From assembly GCF_046115515.1 (NCBI RefSeq), contig NZ_CP175953.1: 64,000 bases of DNA. One strand, given 5' to 3'. The notes beneath the pieces are model-generated. The model worked only from the letters and a program-made list of their open reading frames with translations, made no database searches and was not told the DNA's origin. Position 1 is the stretch's first letter. Each line of letters begins with the position of its first letter. A program made the position numbers and the translations under genes. Positions 28,101 to 36,686 of this stretch are shown piece by piece. The stretch comes from Gracilimonas sp017641085. Its GTDB lineage: Bacteria > Bacteroidota > Rhodothermia > Balneolales > Balneolaceae.

Positions 28101-28746
28101 CTGCTGAAGCGCTTCCTTTTATGCCGTACACACCACTTTGATTACGAGTTTTCTCTCCGCTTACCCATATCCACTGACCGCTGGAAAGGTCATAGTGCCA
28201 CATGTCATTAAGTTGACCAAGATCTCCATTTACATCGTATCCATACCCTCCCATTAGCCACAAATTTCCATTTGGCCCTGTCCAGCTAATGGCTCCTTTT
28301 CTTGCCCCAGGAACATTTGAATTGCTTGCCACCCCCTTAGTACCATATATCCCGACTTGGTCAACCGTATCAGCTCCGCTAACCCAAGTCCATTCATCGC
28401 TGGGTATATCATACCGCCATAAGTCATTAAGGTGACCATTATCTCCATTTATATCGGCTCCTTCCCCTCCCATCAGCCACAAATCACCGTCTGGGCCCAC
28501 CCATGAAATAGCATACTCTCTGGCTCCGGGCACATTAGAAACCGAGGCAACACCTTTTGTACCGTACACTCCAAATTGTTCTATCTCGTCAGAACCACTT
28601 TGCCACACCCACTGGTAATCTAATTGAGCCTGGACAGGAACCCACAGTAACATTGCAAATGCAAACGTAAGTAGGGAAGCTGTGAGTTTTTTATAGATTC
28701 TATTATTTGTTTCTGCAAAATTGTAAGCAAAGTCTCTTTTGAACAT
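25174..28746 (-). CDS. Large secreted protein: six kelch-like repeats, LamG domain, type IX sorting domain
   Basis: 1190 residues. After a signal peptide (cleavage about residue 40, VQAQ) come six repeats of about 73 residues (about 44-475), each with VYGTKG, a PGxR step, WVGPDGDLWLMGG and LNDLWRYDLSS; the fifth is shortened. Six blades could close a kelch-type propeller. A LamG/concanavalin-like domain follows (about 480-650), then a beta-rich region (650-1090), and a C-terminal sorting domain (about 1105-1190) with NYPNPFNPTT, VYNMLGQRV and a basic end. Predicted: exported by the type IX-like system and attached to or released from the cell surface, with a carbohydrate-binding or adhesive role inferred. 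The repeats are also similar at DNA level. It follows the PID-CTERM gene by 44 bases. Confidence 0.88.
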   Translation of the reverse strand: MFKRDFAYNFAETNNRIYKKLTASLLTFAFAMLLWVPVQAQLDYQWVWQSGSDEIEQFGVYGTKGVASVSNVPGAREYAISWVGPDGDLWLMGGEGADINGDNGHLNDLWRYDIPSDEWTWVSGADTVDQVGIYGTKGVASNSNVPGARKGAISWTGPNGNLWLMGGYGYDVNGDLGQLNDMWHYDLSSGQWIWVSGEKTRNQSGVYGIKGSASAATVPGSRNDAISWVGPDGDLWLMGGFGYDVNGNVGSLNDLWRYDLSSEQWTWESGTDDENQTGVYGTKGNAAVSNVPGGRTFAISWVGPDGDLWLMGGIGYDINGDEGYLNDLWRYDLSSEQWTWESGSNIEGQMGVYGVKGEASDSNLPRARIHSVSWVSPDGDLWLMGGIGVGGFLNDLWRYDLSSEQWTWERGEKFTYQNGVYGTKGIASATTEPGSRKGSITWVDPNGNFWLMGGYGRNSNFETDRLNDLWQLTSKPGALELDGSAMYGRVPDVNELDASNALTLETWVKFDDVDRSSPGQNYTTLVMKGDVSSTYSYGLLLNTGSTNKTLSFYHNGLTSNNTDYDWTGIQNDIWYHVAATYDGSNAKIYINGAEQAISDVSGSISNTSDSLFIGQNGGNTKWRLDGTISGVRVWDDARSQQEIQDNMNLSLSGAEPNLVGSWLPRTGSRHSASDQSGNGNNMYLFRGDYITDFPTTTGVVIGSEGWRFLAAPGDTSTYGELLSDVWTQGYTGSDGGIPPSSNVYYYDETTKSWEVPSNATNIVGSSSNTPDSAGNGALVFVYADDDNDGTDDPFPKTLQLDDFSKTRPVKLPLSYTDSGVPQNDGWHLVSNPYPVAINWYEIVQDEANTNTLDYTYIWDHSLNGGSGGYQVHYGIAKPPSLPGESTFDGRIPAFQSFWVKAEGADASLNLTADHHVVNTELYKNATDPSPYIKLSLEGQQFSDQVSVVFPESEDDARKDVPKLNSLSAQHAELFIDGEASSRWMAIHKTPEALEQNFSVPVDVDITVNGTYSLSWDQSEIPEEWTVKLEDTQTGERMDVSETESFEFTVNSESNAKLADSKQLILPKAPGSSVAKHNEEETPRFRLHFTNLVGTNIGNGSNLPASVELNQNYPNPFNPTTTIKYGLPEQASVQLEVYNMLGQRVAELVSKEQSAGNYEVNFDSGGYTSGVYIYQLTVGEKVITKKMTLIK
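27310..28630. repeat. Six tandem coding repeats of about 219 bp
   Basis: The kelch-like units repeat closely in DNA as well as protein (for example CCCATCAGCCACAAATC and GTCATTAAG recur each unit), so copy number could change by recombination; one unit has already lost a short internal stretch. Confidence 0.8.
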
Positions 28747-28790
28747 CTTGAGGAATTTTATTGATGTGATGATGAATGGAAGCGGGATTT

Positions 28791-28970
28791 TTATTCCTTT
28801 CGGTCTTTCAGCTTTTTCCAGGCATAGGTTCCGCCGGCAGCAGCCAGAAGTCCAAGTCCGCCATCAATAGGCGCTTGTGATGGGGCTGCAGGTAAACCGG
28901 GCTGAGCTTGTAAGAAAATCGGAAGCAGAAGTAGAATAAATAGCACTGCTGTGAATATGAGCATTCTCAT
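28791..28970 (-). CDS. Small PID-CTERM-like protein (59 residues)
   Basis: An ORF of 59 residues: signal peptide MRMLIFTAVLFILLLLPIF ending in LQAQ, a short Pro/Ala linker, then APIDGGLGLLAAAGGTYAWKK and a basic tail. This Pro-Ile-Asp motif, hydrophobic stretch and Lys/Arg end match the PID-CTERM sorting-tail family of Bacteroidota, usually seen as tiny proteins of this sort. Function unknown; it may be a processed surface peptide. It is the first gene of a pair with the large kelch/LamG protein. Confidence 0.8.
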   Translation of the reverse strand: MRMLIFTAVLFILLLLPIFLQAQPGLPAAPSQAPIDGGLGLLAAAGGTYAWKKLKDRKE

Positions 28971-29223
28971 GATTCTTCATTTTATTGGTATTACATCAGT
29001 TAATACGCAGCAGAAAATTAAAACCGCTCAATCACAGAAATCATAGAGTTCACACCTTATTACCGACTCACCTTCTGTTTTGAGCCTCAAATACAACAAT
29101 TATAATTAATATTTTCTAATACTTAGGCTTATGCAATAATTTTTAAGATAAGTTTTGACTTTAATCCTTGAGGTTTGAATTTTCAATTCAGGTTTTCGTA
29201 GGATTCATTGGTAATAATTTCGG

Positions 29224-29796
29224 ATGGAAAAAGAAGAAGTAACTCAGCTTTTACAAAGGCTTAAGTCGGGAGAAAATAAAGTTTACGAACAGCTATACCC
29301 TCTTATCTATGGAGAGCTGAAACAGCTTGCTTATCGCCATATGATACATCAAAGAGATGATCATACTCTTTCCAAAACAGAGCTGGTTCATGAAGCCTAT
29401 CTAAAAATGATTGATCAAACTACGATCAACTTTTCGGATAAAAGCCACTTTTTAGCAATCGCTTCCAAATGCATGCGCCAAATTTTGATTGATCACGCCC
29501 GTAAAAAGCATGCCCAAAAAAGAGGCGGGAAGAATAAAGACCTGACGTATATCGATGAAATCTTCAGTAAGCAAAAAAAGAAAGCCAAAGAACTTATTGA
29601 TATAGATGATGCCTTAAACGAACTCGAAAAATTAAATGAACGTCTGGCCAAAGTGGTAGAAATGAGATTTTTCGGTGAAATGACCATTGAGGACGCCGCA
29701 GAAGCGCTTAACATTTCTAAAAGCACCGTTAAAAGAGACTGGATGAAAGCAAGGGGTTGGCTCTATAAAGAGTTAAAAGGGAAATTCGAAGTTTAG
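29224..29796 (+). CDS. ECF-like sigma factor (kinase-associated, TIGR02999-like)
   Basis: 190 residues with region 2 (about 15-90, LVHEAYLKMID and FLAIASKCMRQILIDHARKK) and region 4 (about 130-185, MRFFGEMTIEDAAEALNISKSTVKRDW). This wording is that of the ECF sigma group found beside Ser/Thr kinases with TPRs in Planctomycetota, Acidobacteriota and Rhodothermota. No anti-sigma factor is present; the downstream kinase (82-base gap) presumably controls it by phosphorylation, which is inference. Confidence 0.92.
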   Translation: MEKEEVTQLLQRLKSGENKVYEQLYPLIYGELKQLAYRHMIHQRDDHTLSKTELVHEAYLKMIDQTTINFSDKSHFLAIASKCMRQILIDHARKKHAQKRGGKNKDLTYIDEIFSKQKKKAKELIDIDDALNELEKLNERLAKVVEMRFFGEMTIEDAAEALNISKSTVKRDWMKARGWLYKELKGKFEV

Positions 29797-29878
29797 AAAT
29801 GAGCGTATTGGAAACGGCTTTTCGTAAGTCACTATAAAGAAGGACTTTTGTTAAGCCGGCAATAAAGCAGCTACTTTT

Positions 29879-32539
29879 ATGGACAATTATAACTGGCAAA
29901 CAGTTGAAACAATTATAGATGAGGTATTGGAACTACCTATCGACGAGAGAGAAGAATTTTTGCTTGAAAGATGTAAGGGCAATGGAGATCTGCATAATGA
30001 AGTAACCTTACTACTTGCCTCGATTACTGAATCTGAAGGATGGCTTGAACATCCTGAAAAATACAAAGAAGGATTATTTGATCAAGCTTCCCAAGACCTG
30101 TCTTCCCTCTCCACTAACCATTCTGTAATTGGCACCAAAATCGGTTCATATATCATTACGGAGAAAATTGGCGAGGGAGGAATGGGTTCCGTATTTCTGG
30201 CCGAGCGTGCCGATGAGGACTTTACTCACGAAGTAGCTCTGAAAATCATACAGAAACATCGTGCTACTGATGAAAACATCCAACGATTCAAGAAAGAACA
30301 GCAGATCCTTGCAAATCTAAAGCATCCCGGAATTGCTCAGCTTTACGATGGCGGCGTTACGGATGATGGCTTTCCGTTTATTATAATGGAATATATTGAT
30401 GGTGAGCCTATAACTGAGTATTGCCAGCAAAAAAACTGTTCTGTAAAACAAAAAATTGAGCTGTTCAAAAAAGTTTTGGATGCCGTTCAATATGCACATG
30501 AAAACCTTACCATCCATCGCGACCTGAAACCGGATAACATTCTAATTGATCAGCAGGGAAATGTGAAAATCCTCGATTTTGGTATTTCTAAACTTCTTGA
30601 TGATGACGACTTCAGCCTTACCAAAACCGGGACCCAGATTTTAACACTGAGATATGCCTCTCCTGAACAGATTAAAAACGGAAATATTACCACAGCTTCT
30701 GATTTCTATTCTTTGGGTGTGATTCTATACAAACTTCTTACCGGGCAAGAGCCTTTTGATCTGGACGACCTGACCAGGTACCAGGTTGAACAAATAATTG
30801 TAGAAAAAGAACCTGAACTACCAAGTTCGGTTGCTGGAAAAGATGTCAAAGAAAAGCTCAAAGGTGATCTCGATGCGATTATCATGAAATCAATACGCAA
30901 AGAGCCCGAATCACGTTACCGTACTGCCAGTGATTTCCTCAGCGACCTGCATAATTATGATGAAGGATTACCGGTGTCAGCACGTGACGATTCATTCCGC
31001 TACCGTTCAGAGAAATTCATGCGGCGGCATCATCAGGGTATTATTATTGCGACTGGCATACTTATTGGGATTTCAGCTTTAATTGGTTTTTATACCTGGA
31101 GGATTACCCAGGAACGCAATCAGGCACAGCTTGAAGCTCAAAAAGCTGAAGAAGTGGCTGGATTTCTTACCGACCTTTTCAGTCAATCAAATCCCTATTT
31201 TGAAGAGTCTGAAAGTGGCCTGAATCAGACACTGGGTTCCATTCTCAGGTATGGTTCCGACAAGATTGATGATGAACTTCAAAATCAACCCGAGATTCAG
31301 GCAGAAATGAAAAGTGTGATCGGCGATGTGTATAACAGTCTTGGTGAATTTGCGAAGGCCGAAACACTTCTTACAGACGCTCTTGAGTTGCAAAAACAAA
31401 TCAGCTCAGGGCCTGATTATGCACAAGCTAAAGCTATGAGAAACCTGGCCTTTCTTTACCAGGAACAAGGTAGATTCTCTGAAGCAGAGTCTTTACTTAC
31501 TAAAAGCATTAGCTACTTTGAACAAACGGAAGAAGGACTTGAAAATCAGCCTGCTATTTCTGCTCTAAATCACTTAGGAAACCTGATGTGGTTTAATAAG
31601 GGTGATTATGATACGGCAGATTCAATGCTCACTAAAGCACTTAATTTGCGGTACACCATTCATGGACAGGAGAATCATGCGCATGTAGCCAAAAATCTCA
31701 ATGACCTGGCCACTCTTTTTCATGCTCAGGGTTTATATGATCAGGCAAGGCCTTATTACAGACAGTCGGTTGAAATGTATCAGGAGGTCTTGGGAGATCA
31801 TCCAAATACCGCCATTATTATGAGTAACTATTCGGCTCTGCTTAGGGAAAGTGGCCAACTTGTAGAAGCCGAGGAACAACAGCGCGCATCCCTTGCCATG
31901 CACCGTAAACTTACAGATGAAAATAGTATTGACGTGGCCCTCGGTATTGGAAGTTTAGGACATATTAAATTGGAACAGAAACAGTTTAATAAAGCTGACT
32001 CCCTTCTAAATATTGCCTATCAAAAACTAACCAAACTCTATGGAGATCAACACCCCTATGTTTCCCGTACGAGGCTAAATCTTGGGAGAATAAACCTGCG
32101 GACCGGAAATTATGATCAGGCTTTTGAAATACTCAACCAGGTAAACGAAGAGTATAAACAAATATACCCTCCCAGCCATCCCCGAACCTCAGATCCTCTA
32201 TTTGCATTAGGACTTGCCTACCTGGAAACCGGTCAAACTAAAAAAGCAGAAGAAATGCTAAAGAAAGCCCATGAAATTCGCCTAAGTGGTTACCCATCTG
32301 ATGGCTGGAGAGTGGCTCAGACGAAAAGTGCTTATGGATTTAGTTTATCTCAACAAGGTAAGTTTGAACAAGCCGATTCGCTTTTACTTAATGGGTACCA
32401 TAAACTTGGCAATTCAATCGGGTTGGATTATCCTTTTACACAAACTGTAAAAAAGTGGCTTGAAACACACTATAACAACTGGGAGAAACCAGACCGTTTA
32501 CAACTAATTGAAAAAAAAGCAACTGAGGATAATCTCTGA
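29879..32539 (+). CDS. Membrane Ser/Thr protein kinase with TPR sensor
   Basis: 886 residues. An N-terminal helical region (1-90), a Hanks-type kinase domain (about 92-355) with Gly loop GEGGMGSV (from residue 98), K122 (VALKII), HRDLKPDN with D215 and DFGISK with D233, all catalytic residues present. A single membrane helix (about 383-403) leads to a C-terminal run of some nine TPRs (about 440-860) with pairs such as ALxLxxxxxG and YxxALxILNQ, placed outside the cytoplasm by topology. Likely partner: the sigma factor just upstream. The TPR part may sense envelope proteins. Confidence 0.94.
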   Translation: MDNYNWQTVETIIDEVLELPIDEREEFLLERCKGNGDLHNEVTLLLASITESEGWLEHPEKYKEGLFDQASQDLSSLSTNHSVIGTKIGSYIITEKIGEGGMGSVFLAERADEDFTHEVALKIIQKHRATDENIQRFKKEQQILANLKHPGIAQLYDGGVTDDGFPFIIMEYIDGEPITEYCQQKNCSVKQKIELFKKVLDAVQYAHENLTIHRDLKPDNILIDQQGNVKILDFGISKLLDDDDFSLTKTGTQILTLRYASPEQIKNGNITTASDFYSLGVILYKLLTGQEPFDLDDLTRYQVEQIIVEKEPELPSSVAGKDVKEKLKGDLDAIIMKSIRKEPESRYRTASDFLSDLHNYDEGLPVSARDDSFRYRSEKFMRRHHQGIIIATGILIGISALIGFYTWRITQERNQAQLEAQKAEEVAGFLTDLFSQSNPYFEESESGLNQTLGSILRYGSDKIDDELQNQPEIQAEMKSVIGDVYNSLGEFAKAETLLTDALELQKQISSGPDYAQAKAMRNLAFLYQEQGRFSEAESLLTKSISYFEQTEEGLENQPAISALNHLGNLMWFNKGDYDTADSMLTKALNLRYTIHGQENHAHVAKNLNDLATLFHAQGLYDQARPYYRQSVEMYQEVLGDHPNTAIIMSNYSALLRESGQLVEAEEQQRASLAMHRKLTDENSIDVALGIGSLGHIKLEQKQFNKADSLLNIAYQKLTKLYGDQHPYVSRTRLNLGRINLRTGNYDQAFEILNQVNEEYKQIYPPSHPRTSDPLFALGLAYLETGQTKKAEEMLKKAHEIRLSGYPSDGWRVAQTKSAYGFSLSQQGKFEQADSLLLNGYHKLGNSIGLDYPFTQTVKKWLETHYNNWEKPDRLQLIEKKATEDNL

Positions 32540-32762
32540 TTTTCGTATAATTTTCACAGTTTAAGTAGCAAAAAAGTAAATATTTTTGAAGCCTTACTAC
32601 GAGCTTGCTTTAATAATTCAAGCATCCACTCTTCCTATCAATCTTATTTAAGTAAAAAAACTTACCTGCATTACTTAAAAAAGCGCTTCCACACTATTTC
32701 ATTAATCTTTTCGTATTTAAGTTTTTCGGCCTTGAAAGGTTAATATTATTAGAGCTTCTCCT

Positions 32763-32770
32763 TACCTTTG
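32763..32770 (+). promoter_or_regulatory. Putative pckA promoter -7 element
   Basis: TACCTTTG is an exact TAnnTTTG match 31 bases before the pckA ATG; a TTG at 32732 is somewhat far for the -33 element. The remaining 32540-32762 shows only AT-rich sequence. Confidence 0.4.
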
Positions 32771-32801
32771 AGACTTATAAAATTGAACCACAAAAAGTGA
32801 T

Positions 32802-34406
32802 ATGAGTGTAGATACAACGACCCAGCCAAATTCCGTAAAAAGCCTCGATTACCTTGGATTGGGTGACAACGAAAATGTGTTTTGGAATCTCTCACCTACC
32901 GAACTTTATGAACAGGCTATTCTCCGAAAAGAAGCTGTTCTCACCAAAGACTATGCCCTTAGGGTTTTAACCGGTGAGTTCACCGGGCGCTCTCCAATGG
33001 ATAAATTCATTGTAGATCAACCATCTATCCACGATGACATTGACTGGGGTGATGTGAACCAGCCAATTTCGGAAGATGTTTTTGACAACCTGTACGAAAA
33101 AGCCGTTAACTACCTGCAAGACAAAGACCTTTTTGTGAAAGACCTGTTTTGCGGTGCGGATGAAAAGAACAGACTGAACGTACGCGTTGTAAGTGAAGCC
33201 GCTTATCACGGGCTTTTTGCGCATAACATGTTTATCCGCCCTACTGCTGAAGAACTGGAGAATCATGAGCCTGAATTTACGGTATTGGCTGCTCCACATC
33301 TTAAAGCTAATCCCGACAAAGACGGCACACGTACCAGCACATTCATACTGTGCAACTTTGACAAGAAAATTATCCTTATTGGTGGTACGCTTTATTCCGG
33401 AGAGGTGAAGAAAGGCATTTTCTCTGTAATGAATTACCTGCTTCCCAAAAAAGGCGTGATGGCTATGCACTGCTCAGCCAACCATGATGAAAATGGCAAA
33501 ACAGCTATATTCTTCGGCCTTTCAGGAACCGGGAAAACGACGCTATCTGCTGATCCCGACAAGACACTGATTGGTGATGACGAGCATGGATGGAGCGATG
33601 AAGGCACCTTCAACTTTGAAGGCGGTTGTTATGCTAAAACCATCAATCTTTCTAAAGAAAATGAGCCGCTGATATATGCCACCACCGAGATGCCGGGAAC
33701 CATCCTGGAGAATGTGGTGCTGGATGAAAATCGCGAACCTGACTTTGACGACGTTAGCCTGACCCAGAATACCCGCTGCTCATATCCGCTGGATTATATT
33801 CCTAATGCAAGTGAAACAGGCAAAGGCGGTCACCCGGAAAATATCATCTTTTTAACTTGTGATGCTTTCGGTGTACTCCCTCCTATTTCCAAACTGACAC
33901 CGGATCAGGCGATGTACCACTTCATCAGTGGATATACTGCTAAAGTAGCCGGTACCGAGCGCGGAGTTACTGAGCCTCAGGCTACATTCTCAGCATGTTT
34001 CGGAGCTCCTTTTATGCCCTTGCACCCTACTGTGTATGCCGAGTTGCTTGCCGAAAAAATCCGTAAGCACGACGCAAACGTATGGCTGGTTAACACCGGC
34101 TGGACCGGCGGTGAGTATGGAGAAGGTCACAGAATGAAACTCCCGCACACACGACAAATGCTGAGCGAAGCCATTGCCGGGAACCTAGAAAAGGTAGAAT
34201 ATCAAACCGATCCGGTTTTCGGATTCCAGATACCTACTTCGGTTGACGGAGTGCCTTCAGAAGTGCTGATCCCGCGAAATACCTGGAAAGACAAAGAAGC
34301 TTACGATCAGAAAGCTAGAACGCTGGCTGAAATGTTCATCCACAACTTTGAGCAGTTTAAAGACGAAGCAAGTGATGAATTGCTTGCTGCTGCTCCAAAG
34401 GCTTAA
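32802..34406 (+). CDS. pckA: ATP-dependent phosphoenolpyruvate carboxykinase
   Basis: 534 residues, normal length. The kinase-1a P-loop GLSGTGKT is residues 239-246 and the PEPCK-ATP signature is complete (CSANHDENG before it, LIGDDEHGWSD after it). It converts oxaloacetate and ATP into phosphoenolpyruvate and CO2, the entry step of gluconeogenesis. The ATP form fits bacteria living on amino acids or peptides, in agreement with the several secreted peptidases nearby. Monocistronic with its own terminator. Confidence 0.98.
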   Translation: MSVDTTTQPNSVKSLDYLGLGDNENVFWNLSPTELYEQAILRKEAVLTKDYALRVLTGEFTGRSPMDKFIVDQPSIHDDIDWGDVNQPISEDVFDNLYEKAVNYLQDKDLFVKDLFCGADEKNRLNVRVVSEAAYHGLFAHNMFIRPTAEELENHEPEFTVLAAPHLKANPDKDGTRTSTFILCNFDKKIILIGGTLYSGEVKKGIFSVMNYLLPKKGVMAMHCSANHDENGKTAIFFGLSGTGKTTLSADPDKTLIGDDEHGWSDEGTFNFEGGCYAKTINLSKENEPLIYATTEMPGTILENVVLDENREPDFDDVSLTQNTRCSYPLDYIPNASETGKGGHPENIIFLTCDAFGVLPPISKLTPDQAMYHFISGYTAKVAGTERGVTEPQATFSACFGAPFMPLHPTVYAELLAEKIRKHDANVWLVNTGWTGGEYGEGHRMKLPHTRQMLSEAIAGNLEKVEYQTDPVFGFQIPTSVDGVPSEVLIPRNTWKDKEAYDQKARTLAEMFIHNFEQFKDEASDELLAAAPKA

Positions 34407-34433
34407 TAATACTCAGCATATAGTTTCTTAACC

Positions 34434-34466
34434 AAAAGCCTGTATCCATAGGATGCAGGCTTTTTT
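34434..34466 (+). terminator. Rho-independent terminator of pckA
   Basis: AAAAGCCTGTATCC (34434-34447) pairs with GGATGCAGGCTTTT (34451-34464), one G-U, then T-run. Confidence 0.93.
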
Positions 34467-34548
34467 ATTTGTCCTCCCTAAAACGATCGATACCGAGTCA
34501 ATTCCGAATCTGAATTTCGGAGTGAAGGTTATTTTTGTATAATCGGGA

Positions 34549-35625
34549 ATGAAATTTTTCATCTCGCTTTTACTTGTTGCGCTATGGCTTGTCGGTTGTG
34601 ATTCAAATCAGGCTCAGACCAACACTCTTGAACTCGTTATACCCAAGTCTTATACCATCCTGAAAAGCCCGGAGTCACTTACTATAGACGGTGTGGCTGA
34701 TGAAGCAAGCTGGGAGCTCGCTCAATGGACCGACCCTTTTATTGATATTGAAGGCGATGCTAAGCGAAGCCCATATTTTGATACCCGGGTAAAAATGCTG
34801 TGGGATAAGGAGTACATCTATTTCTTTGCTGAGATGGAAGAGGAGCATGTTTGGGGAGATATAACCGATCGGGATGCGGTTATTTTTTACAACAATGATT
34901 TTGAAATATTTATCAAGCCCAACCAGTTCCAGCCTTACTATGCAGAGTTTGAAGTAAACACTCTGGGCACACTTTGGGATTTATTCCTGGCTCGTCCCTA
35001 TCGCAGAAACGGCCCGGTTTTAGATCACTGGGATCTAAATGGAACAAAAATTGGGATTGATGTTGACGGCACAGTAAATGACCCTTCCGATATAGATGAA
35101 AGCTGGAGTGTTGAAATGGCCATCCCCATTAAGCCTGTTACTGCCATCGATCGTGGGGCTCAGTTCGGAGCCGGAAGCATGTGGAGAATTAATTTTTCGA
35201 GGGTGCAGTGGCAGCATCAAATCGTTAATGGTATTTATAAAAAGAAAACTGACGCGGACGGAAACCGGCTTCCTGAAAATAACTGGGTATGGACCCAACA
35301 ATCGGCTGTTGATATGCACCGGCCGGAACATTGGGGTTACCTCTACTTTGCGGAAAGCCGGGATGAAGAGATCCATAAAGATAAGTTAGTGAATGAGTAC
35401 CAGCTGCTATTCCATTTGTATCGAAATCAACTGGATTGGAAAAATACGAACGGGACATTTACCGACGATATTAAAGATTTAGGCGGGCCTGATTTTTCAG
35501 TAAATGGACAGCCTGTTTCAGCCTCCGTTCATTTAACCAAGCTGGGATTTGAGCTCACGGTTGTAAATTCAGATAATACTTCACTGATAATCAATCAAGA
35601 CGGATATATTGTAAAATCACCATGA
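34549..35625 (+). CDS. Lipoprotein with CBM9-like carbohydrate-binding domain
   Basis: 358 residues, lipoprotein signal with lipobox LVGC (Cys17-18 region). The rest resembles a family 9 carbohydrate-binding domain: LTIDGVADEASWELAQW at the start, then VKMLWDKEYIYFFAEM and an FEIFIKP core. Such domains occur in Bacteroidota as stand-alone surface lipoproteins that bind glycans. Its stop overlaps the start of the next gene by four bases (ATGA), so the two are translationally coupled and probably act on the same glycan. Confidence 0.85.
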   Translation: MKFFISLLLVALWLVGCDSNQAQTNTLELVIPKSYTILKSPESLTIDGVADEASWELAQWTDPFIDIEGDAKRSPYFDTRVKMLWDKEYIYFFAEMEEEHVWGDITDRDAVIFYNNDFEIFIKPNQFQPYYAEFEVNTLGTLWDLFLARPYRRNGPVLDHWDLNGTKIGIDVDGTVNDPSDIDESWSVEMAIPIKPVTAIDRGAQFGAGSMWRINFSRVQWQHQIVNGIYKKKTDADGNRLPENNWVWTQQSAVDMHRPEHWGYLYFAESRDEEIHKDKLVNEYQLLFHLYRNQLDWKNTNGTFTDDIKDLGGPDFSVNGQPVSASVHLTKLGFELTVVNSDNTSLIINQDGYIVKSP

Positions 35626-36686
35626 AAAAACTGCTTCTCTTTTTAATAGCCAACACCTTTTTGCTTCTTAGTTGCAGTGAAAAAACTCCTGAAACTTCCT
35701 TTATAATTGCCGCCTGGACCGGAGGTGATATCGCAGAAACCGAAGAAGAGTGGCATAAACAACTTGATCATTTTTCGTCAAACGGGCTCACCGATCTTTT
35801 TCTTTCTACCAGTCCCGAAGAGACTGAAACCGTGGTTAATATTGCCGATGATTATAACATGAACATTCATGCCTGGGTATGGACGCTAAACCGCCCCGGA
35901 GACACCACAGCTGCCCAACACGCTGAATGGTACGCTGTAAACAGAAACGGCGACAACTCATACGATTACAGAGCTTATGTGGATTACTACCAGTGGCTCT
36001 CCCCCTTCTCTGAAGGTGCAAGAGAGTATATCAAATCCAATATGTCCAAATACGCTAAAATTCCCGGGCTTACTTCCGTTCATCTCGACTATGTAAGATA
36101 TGTAGATGTTATTCTTGGGGCAGATCTTCAGCCTAAATACGACCTGGTTCAGGACCGGCAGTTTCCAGAGTATGATTATGGTTATCATCCCAATGCTCGC
36201 CGGGAATTTAAAGACCTTTTCGGGGTGGACCCGTTGGAAATGGAGCATCCCGAGTTGAGTATGGAATGGCTGCAGTTTCGATTAAACGCCGTAACCAGCT
36301 TGGTGAATGAGATTGCCGAAATTGTACATAATGAAGACAAGATGCTTACAGCTGCTGTATTTCCATTTCCGGAAATGAGCCGGCAGATGGTTCGGCAAGA
36401 CTGGGCCAGCTGGGATTTAGATATCGCCCTCCCCATGCTGTACCAAAACTTCTACCGCCAGAACCTGGAGTGGATTCAGTTTTCAACCGAGCAAGGTGTT
36501 CGAGAAGCCCACAACCGTTTTGATATCGTGGCCGGACTTTACATTCCGGCTCTGAACCCTGACGAATTGCAAACAGCTGTTCAAAAAGCTAAAGCTGGCG
36601 GGGCTACAGGAATTTCCGTGTTTGATATTAATGCCTTGAGTGAAGAGCACTGGAAAGTGTTAGGTACCATAAGCAGCCGGAATTAA
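35622..36686 (+). CDS. Lipoprotein, GHL10-like (COG1649) glycosidase-type protein
   Basis: 354 residues with lipobox LLSC. The TIM-barrel-type sequence (HAWVWTLNRPGD, GLTSVHLDYVRY, DLDIALPMLYQNFY) matches the GHL10 / COG1649 group of putative glycoside hydrolases; HLDYVRY carries the conserved Asp of the group. Coupled by ATGA overlap to the CBM9 lipoprotein, suggesting a small surface glycan-processing unit. Catalytic activity of GHL10 is not well defined. Its stop overlaps the stop of the convergent prfA gene (TTAA). Confidence 0.83.
   Translation: MKKLLLFLIANTFLLLSCSEKTPETSFIIAAWTGGDIAETEEEWHKQLDHFSSNGLTDLFLSTSPEETETVVNIADDYNMNIHAWVWTLNRPGDTTAAQHAEWYAVNRNGDNSYDYRAYVDYYQWLSPFSEGAREYIKSNMSKYAKIPGLTSVHLDYVRYVDVILGADLQPKYDLVQDRQFPEYDYGYHPNARREFKDLFGVDPLEMEHPELSMEWLQFRLNAVTSLVNEIAEIVHNEDKMLTAAVFPFPEMSRQMVRQDWASWDLDIALPMLYQNFYRQNLEWIQFSTEQGVREAHNRFDIVAGLYIPALNPDELQTAVQKAKAGGATGISVFDINALSEEHWKVLGTISSRN

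Noticed and set aside
25174..28746. Mobile or CRISPR-like repeat array
   Set aside because: The 219-bp periodicity is in frame and encodes kelch-like blades.
32967..33470. 167-codon ORF opposite pckA
   Set aside because: Antisense shadow of a conserved enzyme.
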